Shown here in pieces: positions 15,332-22,548 of a stretch of DNA of 64,000 nt. Origin of the DNA: Sphingosinicella sp041916975 (lineage in GTDB: Bacteria > Pseudomonadota > Alphaproteobacteria > Sphingomonadales > Sphingomonadaceae). The position numbers and the translations under genes are program-made. The notes beneath the pieces are model-generated. The model searched no databases and was not told where the DNA came from. It saw nothing but the letters and a program-made list of their open reading frames with translations. The stretch spans positions 1,736,001-1,800,000 of the forward strand of contig NZ_JAYRYK010000001.1 of assembly GCF_041916975.1 (NCBI RefSeq), given 5' to 3'. Numbering within the stretch: the first letter of the stretch is position 1; the number at the start of each line of letters is the position of its first letter.

Positions 15332-16330
15332 ATGGCCCCGCGCTTTTCATGGATCGAAGCCCACCCGACCGGCATCTACCTGCCGTCGGCGGGTGCCTGG
15401 ATCGATCCCGTCGTCCCGGCCGATCGGGCGATCATCACCCACGGCCACTCGGATCACGCGCGCGGCGGCCACCGCGCCGTGCTCGCGACACGCGAGACGC
15501 TCGCGATCATGGAATGCCGCTATGGCCCCCAATCGGGCCAGGCGCTCGGCTACGGTGAAGTCATTCGCATCGGCGACGTCGATCTGCGGCTCGTGCCCGC
15601 CGGACACGTGCTGGGATCGGCGCAGGCCGTGCTGGAACGCGGCGGGGAACGTGTGGTCGTCTCGGGCGACTACAAGCGCCGCCCCGACCCGACATGCGCG
15701 CCTTTCGAGCCCGTGCCCTGCGACGTGTTCGTCACCGAGGCGACCTTCGCGCTGCCCGTGTTCCGGCATCCGCCGATCGGCGAGGAGATCGCCAGGCTGC
15801 TCGCCGCGCAGCAGGCGCAGCCCGACCGAGCAATCCTGATCGGCGCCTATGCGCTCGGCAAGGCGCAGCGCGTGATCGCGGAGCTGAGGCGCCACGGTTA
15901 CGATCGGCCGCTGTTCATCCACGGCGCGCTCCAGCGCCTGTGCGACCTCTACCGGGAACTCGGCGTCGCGCTGGGCGCGCTTCTGCCCATCTCCGACCTG
16001 AAGCCCGCCGCGCTTGCGGGGGAGATCGTCCTCGCGCCGCCCTCCGCGCTGAACGACCGCTGGTCACGCCGGCTGCCCGATCCCATCACGGCGATGGCGA
16101 GCGGCTGGATGCGCGTGCGCCAGCGCGCGCGGCAGCGCGGTGTGGAGATGCCGCTCATCATTTCCGACCATGCCGACTGGGATGAGCTTACGGAAACGAT
16201 CCGTGAAATCGCGCCCGGCGAGGTCTGGGTGACGCACGGCCGCGAGGATGCGCTCGTGCATTGGTGCCGCGAGCGGCAAATCACGGCACGCGAACTCGCG
16301 CTCATCGGGCGCGAGGATGAAGACGACTGA
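15332..16330 (+). CDS. DNA-ligase-associated putative exonuclease (metallo-beta-lactamase fold)
   Basis: Encodes 332 residues. The metallo-beta-lactamase signature H-x-H-x-D-H is present as THGHSDHARGGH (about 36-47), with further metal ligands in PAGHVLGSAQ and SGDYKRR, and a C-terminal beta-CASP-like part (LIISDHADWDEL). It belongs to the group of putative DNA exonucleases found next to ATP-dependent DNA ligase, usually with an Lhr-like helicase and a metallophosphoesterase. Its stop overlaps the ligase start (TGATG at 16328-16332), so the two are translationally coupled. Probably a role in DNA end processing or repair; the helicase and phosphoesterase are not in this window. Confidence 0.88.
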   Translation: MAPRFSWIEAHPTGIYLPSAGAWIDPVVPADRAIITHGHSDHARGGHRAVLATRETLAIMECRYGPQSGQALGYGEVIRIGDVDLRLVPAGHVLGSAQAVLERGGERVVVSGDYKRRPDPTCAPFEPVPCDVFVTEATFALPVFRHPPIGEEIARLLAAQQAQPDRAILIGAYALGKAQRVIAELRRHGYDRPLFIHGALQRLCDLYRELGVALGALLPISDLKPAALAGEIVLAPPSALNDRWSRRLPDPITAMASGWMRVRQRARQRGVEMPLIISDHADWDELTETIREIAPGEVWVTHGREDALVHWCRERQITARELALIGREDEDD

Positions 16331-17901
16331 TGAAGGCGTTCTCGGACCTGCTCGACAGCCTCATCTACACGCGTTCGCGAAACGCCAAACTCGATCTGAT
16401 CGGTGCATATCTCAAAACGGCTCCGGACCCGGATCGCGGCTGGGCACTCGCCGCGCTCACGGGCGACCTCTCGCTCCCCGCCGTGCAGCCGAGCATCATC
16501 CGCGCGCTGATCGCCGAGCGCGTCGACCCGGTGCTCTTCGGGCTCAGCTACGATTATGTCGGCGATCTCGCCGAAACCGTGGCGCTCATCTGGCCGGGCG
16601 CGGACCAGTCGGACGCCGCGCCGCCGCGTCTTTCGGAAGTGGTGAGCGAACTGCAGCTTCTGACACGCGCGCAGGCCCCCGCGGTGATGACGCGGCTGCT
16701 TGATCGCCTCGATGCGAACGCACGCTTCGCGCTGCTCAAGCTCGCGACCGGCGGAATGCGCGTCGGCGTATCGGCACGGCTTGCCAAGACCGCGTTTGCC
16801 GAAGCCTTCGCGCTCGATCCCAACGATGTCGAGGAGGTTTGGCACGCCGTCTCACCACCCTACACGGCACTCTTCGCCTGGGCGGAAGGCAGCGGCCCGC
16901 GCCCCGCGCCCGAAGACGCTCCGGTGTTCCGTCCGTTCATGCTCGCCCACCCGCTCGAAGACCGGGACGTCGACCTCTCGGACTACGCCGCGGAATGGAA
17001 GTGGGACGGTATCCGCGTGCAGCTCGTGCACGTCGGCGGAGAAACGCGGCTCTACAGCAGGGCGGGCGACGATATCACGCGAAGCTTCCCCGATGTCGCG
17101 GAGAGTTACCGGACGCCGGGAGTACTCGACGGCGAACTGCTCGTGCGCGGAGACGTACAGGGCGGCGAGGCCGCAAGCTTCAACGCGCTGCAGCAACGCC
17201 TCGGCCGCAAGACCGTGTCGCCCGCGATGCTGAGGGACTTCCCTGCCTTCGTACGGCTCTACGATATCCTCTTCGACGGCCCCGAAGACCAGCGCCCGCA
17301 GCCGTGGACGCAGCGGCGCATCCGGCTGGAAACCTTCATGTCGCGGCTGGACCGCGACCGTTTCGATCTGTCGCCGCTCGTCGACGTCCCCGATTTCGCG
17401 GCCCTCGAAGAGCTGCGCCTCGGCGCCCGCGATGCGTCGATCGAGGGCCTGATGCTGAAGCGGCGGGATAGCCCCTATGTCTCCGGCCGCCGAGTCGGGC
17501 TCTGGTACAAGTGGAAGCGCGATCCGCTCGTGGCGGACTGCGTGATGATGTACGCGCAGCGGGGGCACGGAAAGCGATCGAGCTATTATTCCGACTATAC
17601 GTTCGGCTGCTGGACTGAGACCGGCGAACTGCTCCCGGTGGGCAAGGCCTATTCCGGCTTCACCGACGAGGAGCTGATGATGCTCGACCGCTTCGTGCGG
17701 AACCACACCGTTGCCCGCTTCGGCCCTGTGCGCGAAGTGGAAAAGACGCTGGTGCTGGAGGTTGCCTTCGATTCAGTCCACGCTTCGAAACGCCACAAGT
17801 CCGGCCTCGCGATGCGGTTCCCCCGCATCAGCCGTATCCGCACCGACAAGCCAGCGGCCGAAGCCGACCGCATCGAAACGCTGCGCCGCATGGTGCGCTG
17901 A
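16330..17901 (+). CDS. ATP-dependent DNA ligase
   Basis: Encodes 523 residues. An N-terminal helical DNA-binding domain (about 1-190) precedes the nucleotidyltransferase core with the adenylation motif K224-W-D-G (EWKWDGIRVQL), motif III (ARLYDILFDG-like, FVRLYDILFDG), motif IV (DASIEGLMLKRRDSPY), motif V (GLWYKWKRDPL) and a C-terminal OB fold. It seals nicks using ATP and is separate from the NAD-dependent housekeeping ligase. It belongs to the bacterial group that travels with the exonuclease encoded immediately upstream. It converges with the sterol-desaturase-like gene, 7 nt apart, with no visible terminator. Confidence 0.93.
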   Translation: MKAFSDLLDSLIYTRSRNAKLDLIGAYLKTAPDPDRGWALAALTGDLSLPAVQPSIIRALIAERVDPVLFGLSYDYVGDLAETVALIWPGADQSDAAPPRLSEVVSELQLLTRAQAPAVMTRLLDRLDANARFALLKLATGGMRVGVSARLAKTAFAEAFALDPNDVEEVWHAVSPPYTALFAWAEGSGPRPAPEDAPVFRPFMLAHPLEDRDVDLSDYAAEWKWDGIRVQLVHVGGETRLYSRAGDDITRSFPDVAESYRTPGVLDGELLVRGDVQGGEAASFNALQQRLGRKTVSPAMLRDFPAFVRLYDILFDGPEDQRPQPWTQRRIRLETFMSRLDRDRFDLSPLVDVPDFAALEELRLGARDASIEGLMLKRRDSPYVSGRRVGLWYKWKRDPLVADCVMMYAQRGHGKRSSYYSDYTFGCWTETGELLPVGKAYSGFTDEELMMLDRFVRNHTVARFGPVREVEKTLVLEVAFDSVHASKRHKSGLAMRFPRISRIRTDKPAAEADRIETLRRMVR

Positions 17902-17908
17902 ACCGTGT

Positions 17909-18712
17909 TTACACCGGCGGCAGGATCGCGGGGCGCAGGCTCCGGGCCCGCCACATATCCCGGAGCATCAGGCGCCATTCGCCGAAAGCAAGCGTCAGCG
18001 GGTTCGCGGTCGGCGCGCGGTGGGCAAGGCCGTAACGGATCGCCTCGCCGTCCATCTCTCTCGCAAGTGTGCCGAACAGTCGGTCGAACACGATGAGCAC
18101 ACCGCCGTAGTTGCGATCGATATAGGCCGGGTTCGAGGCGTGATGCAGCCGGTGGTGTGCGGGCGTATTGAACACCCACTCGATGGGGCCGAGCCGCCCG
18201 ACCGCTTCTGTGTGCAGGAAGAACTGGTAGCGCAGGTTGAACGCCAGCAGCGTGAAGACGAGCAGCGGATCGAACCCTGCCATCATCAGCGGCACGTAAA
18301 CGATCCAGCCCGCCGAGAAAAGATTGGTCCAACCGAGTCGGAGCGAAGACAGGAGCGTCATCTGCTCCGCCGAATGGTGTACCGAATGCGTTGCCCACAT
18401 CCAGCGGATGCGATGGCTGGCGCGGTGGAACCAGTAGTAGGCGAACTCGACCGCGAGAAACCCGGCCGCCCACGTCCGCCAATCGGCAAGCGGCCAGCGG
18501 ACGAGCGCATGGTCCCATGCCAGGCCGAATACACCGGCAAGCACGAGGCCGTTGAGCAGGCCGAAGGGAATGTTGCCGAGGACGATGCCGAGCGTTGTCA
18601 GCGCCGTGCGGGGGTCGTAGCCGCGCCCGCTCCGCAGGCGCCAGAGCGCCTCGGCGACGACGAGCGCGGCGATGAACCCCAACCAGAGCGGTGAGCGCTG
18701 GGGCAGGTCCAC
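17909..18712 (-). CDS. Sterol desaturase / fatty acid hydroxylase family membrane protein
   Basis: Encodes 267 residues with four or more hydrophobic segments. The three histidine clusters that hold the di-iron centre are present: HRASH, HSVHH and HHRLHH. The family hydroxylates or desaturates lipids such as sterols, carotenoids or fatty acids in the membrane; the substrate here is unknown. It starts with GTG at 18712, one base after the stop of the EF-hand gene (18714-18716), so its translation probably depends on that gene. A pairing of calcium-binding protein and lipid hydroxylase may be only positional. Confidence 0.88.
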   Translation of the reverse strand: MDLPQRSPLWLGFIAALVVAEALWRLRSGRGYDPRTALTTLGIVLGNIPFGLLNGLVLAGVFGLAWDHALVRWPLADWRTWAAGFLAVEFAYYWFHRASHRIRWMWATHSVHHSAEQMTLLSSLRLGWTNLFSAGWIVYVPLMMAGFDPLLVFTLLAFNLRYQFFLHTEAVGRLGPIEWVFNTPAHHRLHHASNPAYIDRNYGGVLIVFDRLFGTLAREMDGEAIRYGLAHRAPTANPLTLAFGEWRLMLRDMWRARSLRPAILPPV

Positions 18713-18713
18713 G

Positions 18714-19154
18714 TTACTGCCTCCCGGCCTTCATCATCTCGGCCTTGTTGCGGAAGGTTTCGCGCTCGGCCTTGTCCACCTTGCCGTCCCTGTTCGTATC
18801 GGCAAGGTCGAACACCGGGGTTGGTGCGGCATCCATCTCGGCGCGGGTCACCTTGCCGTCGCGGTTCGCGTCCGCCTCCGCAATCAGGCGTTCAAGACGT
18901 TCGCTGGCTTCCGGGCGAAACTTCAGTATTCGCCCGAAATCATCCTCGCTGACGACGCCGTCATCATTGCGATCGAGGGTATCGAAGCGTGCACTGCGGT
19001 TCTTCTGGAACTCGCTGCGGGTGACGACGCCGTCGCCGTTGGCATCGGCCTTGTCGAATGCGGCGCCGCCGTCACCACCGCCCCAGCGCTGCGCGGCAAC
19101 GGGGGGCGCTATGAGTGTCGCAGCAGCAAGGGCGATCAGAAATCTGCGGGTCAT
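18714..19154 (-). CDS. Secreted protein with four EF-hand calcium-binding loops
   Basis: Encodes 146 residues: signal peptide (ends PPVAAQ) followed by four EF-hand loops with the D-x-N/D-x-D-G pattern: DANGDGVVT, DRNDDGVVS, DANRDGKVT and DTNRDGKVD. They are arranged as two pairs, like a small calmodulin, but bacterial proteins of this type act in the periplasm or envelope and their partners are mostly unknown. The stop lies just before the GTG start of the membrane hydroxylase gene. A strong hairpin upstream (19178-19221) separates it from the next minus-strand gene, so it must have its own promoter in the 24 nt before its start or depend on leakage. Confidence 0.9.
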   Translation of the reverse strand: MTRRFLIALAAATLIAPPVAAQRWGGGDGGAAFDKADANGDGVVTRSEFQKNRSARFDTLDRNDDGVVSEDDFGRILKFRPEASERLERLIAEADANRDGKVTRAEMDAAPTPVFDLADTNRDGKVDKAERETFRNKAEMMKAGRQ

Positions 19155-19170
19155 TGAGGCATATCCTGCG

Positions 19171-19221
19171 AAAAGGGTGGCCGCGCCCCCGGCGGGGGTT
19201 GGGGTGAAGGGGGCGCGGCCA
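19171..19221 (-). terminator. Probable terminator hairpin, minus strand
   Basis: TGGCCGCGCCCCC (19178-19190) is exactly inverted at 19209-19221, a 13-bp GC-rich stem with an 18-nt loop. On the minus strand the stem is followed by CCCTTTT. It fits a terminator for the gene at 19255-19656. Confidence 0.6.
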
Positions 19222-19254
19222 GTCGGTCGGAGGGAGAGGTACGGGTCAGGTTCC

Positions 19255-19656
19255 TCAATCGTCGCGGGTTACGGTCCCGCTCTTGGTTGTCGTTGAACCG
19301 TCGCGGTGCGTGCGCGTCGTCGAATAATCGGCACTGCCGTCGCCGTTCGCGGTCGCGGTGGTGCTGCGGCCGAAGGTGGTGCCGCTGTTGGTCGTCGTCG
19401 TGCGGCCGCCCGTGTAGGTGCCGTCTTCGACCGATCTGCTGCGCGTGGACGCGTAGCCGCGACCTTCGCCGCCCTGCACCGAACGCGTTACCGCGCTGTT
19501 ACCCGGCTCGCGCGAGACGCTGCGCTGCTTCACGACGCTGCCGTTTGCGCCCTGCACATTGACGACACGGGTGCGGTCGCGCGCTTCGGCGGGAAGCGCG
19601 GCGGCGGTGAGCACGGTCGTGCCGATCGCCGCGAAAACGAGGAGATGTTTCATCAT
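19255..19656 (-). CDS. Small secreted Ser/Thr/Gly-rich protein of unknown function
   Basis: Encodes 133 residues with a signal peptide (about 1-25, ending PAEA). The mature part is hydrophilic and repetitive: RSRSVEDGTYTGGRT, TTTTNSGTTFGRSTT, then ADYSTTRTHRDGSTTT. It has no cysteine and no recognisable domain, and looks like an unstructured surface or periplasmic protein. Two adjacent ATG codons (19656 and 19653) can serve as start. It is divergent from the two-component system genes and shares with them the region containing three GTAAC repeats, so it may be a target of that system. Confidence 0.7.
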   Translation of the reverse strand: MMKHLLVFAAIGTTVLTAAALPAEARDRTRVVNVQGANGSVVKQRSVSREPGNSAVTRSVQGGEGRGYASTRSRSVEDGTYTGGRTTTTNSGTTFGRSTTATANGDGSADYSTTRTHRDGSTTTKSGTVTRDD

Positions 19657-19748
19657 GGGTCTTGCTCCGGTTCTTCAATCGATGCCGACGGCTCATGTCC
19701 GTCTGTGCTCGGTGTAGAAGGCTCGCGTAAGCGGCGTGCTGCGGCAAG

Positions 19749-19773
19749 GTAACGGACGGTAACAAAGTGTAAC
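19749..19773. promoter_or_regulatory. Three GTAAC direct repeats with 10-bp period
   Basis: GTAAC occurs at 19749-19753, 19759-19763 and 19769-19773, exactly one helical turn apart. OmpR/PhoB-type regulators bind tandem half-sites with about this spacing on one face of DNA. The site is 54 nt upstream of the response regulator gene and 93 nt from the divergent secreted-protein gene. Confidence 0.6.
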
Positions 19774-19826
19774 GGCGCTGCCGTGACCCGTTCCCCTCAC
19801 CGCGCGGCTGCGGCACAAACGGGCGC

Positions 19827-20543
19827 ATGGGCAGCAGCTTTATCGCCGTCGTCGAGGACGACAACGAAATCCGCGCACTCGTGACCGGGCTTCTCGCGCG
19901 CGAGGGCTTCGAGGTTTCGGGTTGCCGGTCCGGCGCGGAGCTCGACCGGCTGATCGAACGCCAGCGCGTCGACCTTGCCGTGCTCGACATCATGCTGCCG
20001 GGGGAGGACGGGCTTTCGATCTGCCGCCGCCTGCGCGCCCGGGGTGACGTCGCCGTGCTGATGGTGACGGCGAAGGGCGAGGACATCGACCGCATCATCG
20101 GGCTCGAGATCGGCGCCGACGACTATCTCGCAAAGCCCTTCAACCCGCGCGAGCTGGTGGCGCGCGTCCGTGCCGTCCTGCGCCGCACGCGCGAGACGAA
20201 CCGCGTTTCGGTCGCCGCCCAGCCATCGGAGCGCTACCGGTTCGACGGCTGGGCGCTCGACGTCGGCGCCCGCGGTCTGGCATCGCCCGCTGGAGACTCT
20301 GTCGACCTCACCGGCGGCGAATTCGACCTGCTGCTCGCGCTCGTCACGCACCCCCAGCGCGTGCTAAACCGCGACCAGCTTCTAGACTGGACGCGCGGGC
20401 GCAGCGCCGGCCCGTTCGACCGCGCTATCGACGTGCAGCTGAGCCGCCTGCGCCGCAAGCTCGGCGATCGCGGCGGCGAGGCGCTTATCAAGACCGTGCG
20501 CGGCGGTGGATACCTGTTCGCGGCGAGCGTTGAGCGGGGCTGA
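19827..20543 (+). CDS. OmpR/PhoB-family response regulator
   Basis: Encodes 238 residues. The receiver domain has the acidic pair D11-D12, phosphorylation site D54 (VLDIMLPGEDG) and K103 (LAKPFNP). The C-terminal winged helix (about 135-235) ends in the usual RRKLGD and TVRGGGYLF blocks. It is phosphorylated by the kinase encoded 5 nt downstream and probably binds the GTAAC repeats in its own promoter. Stimulus and regulon are not evident. Start ATG 19827 fits the receiver-domain length. Confidence 0.93.
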   Translation: MGSSFIAVVEDDNEIRALVTGLLAREGFEVSGCRSGAELDRLIERQRVDLAVLDIMLPGEDGLSICRRLRARGDVAVLMVTAKGEDIDRIIGLEIGADDYLAKPFNPRELVARVRAVLRRTRETNRVSVAAQPSERYRFDGWALDVGARGLASPAGDSVDLTGGEFDLLLALVTHPQRVLNRDQLLDWTRGRSAGPFDRAIDVQLSRLRRKLGDRGGEALIKTVRGGGYLFAASVERG

Positions 20544-20548
20544 GCGGC

Positions 20549-21889
20549 ATGTCCAATCTCGGGCTTCGAATCATCGCAATCCTGCTGTCGGGGTTCGTAA
20601 TCATTCAGCTTTTGCTGGTGACGGTGACGGCGCTGCCGACACGCGGTGACGACCGGCGGCCCTACAACCTGCCCCGACCCACGGATGTGCGTGTCCTTGC
20701 CGAGACACTCGAAACCGCGACGCCCGCACGGCGCACAGAGCTGCTCGATGTGTTCAACGGATCGCTTTACACGCTGAGGCTCGCGCCCGGCATTCCCGCC
20801 GGATACGAAGGCGGCCTTCCGGAGCTTCGCGCGAGCTATGCGGCTGCGCTGCCGCACCGCACGGTGACACTCACCTCGCGGCGTCCGCTCATCGGCCGGG
20901 CGCTTCGCGAGCAGCCGTGGGCGGGCCGGCTGTTCGCGCCGGTGCAACTGACGGTGGGCCTTTCCAGCGGCGAAACGCTCGTTATCGAAAGCCGCCCCTC
21001 GTCCGTCGTTCGCACCTACCTGCGCCGCCGTGCCGTGATGGGTGCGCTCGGCGGGCTGCTGCTGCTCGCGATCCTGACCGCAGCCGTGCGCCGAGCAACC
21101 AAGCCGCTCGTCCGCCTCTCGGCCGGGGTCCGCCGCTTCGGCAGCGAACTCGATGCGCCCGACGTACCCGTGGAAGGCGCGCGCGAAATGCGCGAACTCG
21201 CCAGCGCCTACAACGACATGAAACGGCGCATCGCCGACCTCGTCGGCGAGCGCACACGCATCCTTGCCGCCGTCGCGCACGACATGCGTACCTACATCAC
21301 GCGGCTACGGCTGCGCGCCGATTTCATCGACGATCCCGAACAGCGCCGGAAGGCCGCCGCCGATCTTCAGGAAATGTCGGCGATGCTCGACGACACGCTG
21401 CTTTTCGCGCGGCAGGACGCCAGCGACGGGCCCGAGCCCCGGCGCCTCGACATCGACGCCGAGATCGAGGCCGTGGTCGCGGTGCGCCGCGAGATGGAGG
21501 ACACGGTCTGGTTCGACGCAGGCGCAAAGGGCACGGCGGTGCAGCTCTCTCCGCTCGCGTTGCGGCGCATCCTCGCCAATCTCATCGACAACGGCCTGCG
21601 CCACGGCACGGCGGTTTCGCTGAGCACGACGCGCGAGGGTGAAACGGTCGAGATCCGCGTCTCCGACAACGGCCCCGGCGTGCCTTCGGCCGCGCTTGCC
21701 CGACTCGGCGAACCGTTCGGGCGGCTTGACCCCTCGCGCGACCGCACGACAGGCGGCGTCGGTCTCGGGCTTGCCATCGTCCGCGCACTCGCCGAGCGGA
21801 GCGGCGGCACCGTGCGCTTCGCGAACCAGGACGGCGGCGGCCTCCTCGTCTGCCTCAGTTTTCCAGCAGAGCCTCAAGCGCACGAATAG
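20549..21889 (+). CDS. Membrane sensor histidine kinase (EnvZ-like)
   Basis: Encodes 446 residues: transmembrane helices at about 7-28 and 163-180 flank a periplasmic sensor of about 130 residues with no recognised fold; a HAMP linker follows, then the H-box H244 (AHDMRTYITRLRL), N-box (NLIDNGLRHG) and ATP lid (DNGPGVP; GGVGLGLAIV). The position after RT in the H-box is Tyr249, where most kinases of this class have Pro, which affects phosphatase balance in studied members; it may be a family trait. Its last 35 bases overlap the convergent PadR gene. Confidence 0.92.
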   Translation: MSNLGLRIIAILLSGFVIIQLLLVTVTALPTRGDDRRPYNLPRPTDVRVLAETLETATPARRTELLDVFNGSLYTLRLAPGIPAGYEGGLPELRASYAAALPHRTVTLTSRRPLIGRALREQPWAGRLFAPVQLTVGLSSGETLVIESRPSSVVRTYLRRRAVMGALGGLLLLAILTAAVRRATKPLVRLSAGVRRFGSELDAPDVPVEGAREMRELASAYNDMKRRIADLVGERTRILAAVAHDMRTYITRLRLRADFIDDPEQRRKAAADLQEMSAMLDDTLLFARQDASDGPEPRRLDIDAEIEAVVAVRREMEDTVWFDAGAKGTAVQLSPLALRRILANLIDNGLRHGTAVSLSTTREGETVEIRVSDNGPGVPSAALARLGEPFGRLDPSRDRTTGGVGLGLAIVRALAERSGGTVRFANQDGGGLLVCLSFPAEPQAHE

Positions 21890-22436
21890 TCTCGTCGCAC
21901 CATTCGATCTGCGCACGGGCGCCGAGAATGCCGAAATCGAGCGGCGCAAGCAGGTAGATCAGCGTCTTGCTGGTGCGCCCGGCACGGATCGCATCGTCGT
22001 AGCCCGCGCGGAACGCCTCGAAGGTCGCGAGTTCCCGGGCGAGCTGGCGCCGGTAGTCCGCAAGGTGGGCGATGCTCACTTCGGGCGAGACATGGCGGCC
22101 GAAGAACAGCTTCAGCAGATACTCGTTGCGGATGCCCGCGCTTGAAACAGGCGCGGCGAGCCAGTCCCTCAAGGCTTCCTGGCCGGTTTCGGTAATCGCG
22201 TACTTGCGGCTCTGGCGACGTCCATGCCCCTCCACACCCACGCAGGCCACCAGCCCCTCGGCCTCCAGTTTCTGCAGGATCGGATAGATCTGGCCGAAGC
22301 TCTCGTTCCAGAAATAGCTGGTGCTGCGCCCGATCGCCTTCTTGATGTCGTAGCCCGAGCGCGGCCCGCCCGCGAGGAAACCGAGCACGGCGAAGGCCGA
22401 TCGATTCTTGCCCAGGCGCTTGGCGGCGTTCGTCAT
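21855..22436 (-). CDS. PadR-family transcriptional regulator
   Basis: Encodes 193 residues. The N-terminal winged helix has the PadR features AVLGFLAGGPRSGYDIKKAIG, FWNESFGQIYPILQKLEAEG and the wing RRQSRKYAIT; the C-terminal half is a helical dimerisation domain. PadR regulators respond to phenolics or other small molecules. It is divergent from ccoN, with the FNR box (22459-22472) only 22 bp upstream of its start, so FNR could repress or activate it, or it could act on the cco operon. Its 3' end overlaps the kinase gene by 35 nt on the opposite strand. Confidence 0.88.
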   Translation of the reverse strand: MTNAAKRLGKNRSAFAVLGFLAGGPRSGYDIKKAIGRSTSYFWNESFGQIYPILQKLEAEGLVACVGVEGHGRRQSRKYAITETGQEALRDWLAAPVSSAGIRNEYLLKLFFGRHVSPEVSIAHLADYRRQLARELATFEAFRAGYDDAIRAGRTSKTLIYLLAPLDFGILGARAQIEWCDETIRALEALLEN

Positions 22437-22458
22437 CTTGTGGGGCGTCTCCGGTTAT

Positions 22459-22472
22459 TTGACGCAGGTCAA
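22459..22472. promoter_or_regulatory. FNR/FixK-type box upstream of ccoN
   Basis: TTGACGCAGGTCAA fits TTGA-N6-TCAA, the core recognised by FNR, Anr and FixK regulators. It lies 76 nt before the ccoN start. The same 14 bases recur at 33323-33336 in front of hemN and the formate dehydrogenase genes, and cbb3 oxidase genes are classical FNR/FixK targets. Confidence 0.88.
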
Positions 22473-22548
22473 GGTCTTGCCGCTCGAAGAGGACCATGTC
22501 AGCCTCAGAACTGCGGCATTCATGCCGACAAAACGGCGGGGACCGGTT

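Noticed and set aside
22408..22548. Upstream extension of ccoN by 47 residues
   Set aside because: It would run through the FNR box and has no similarity to the usual CcoN start; ATG 22549 is standard.
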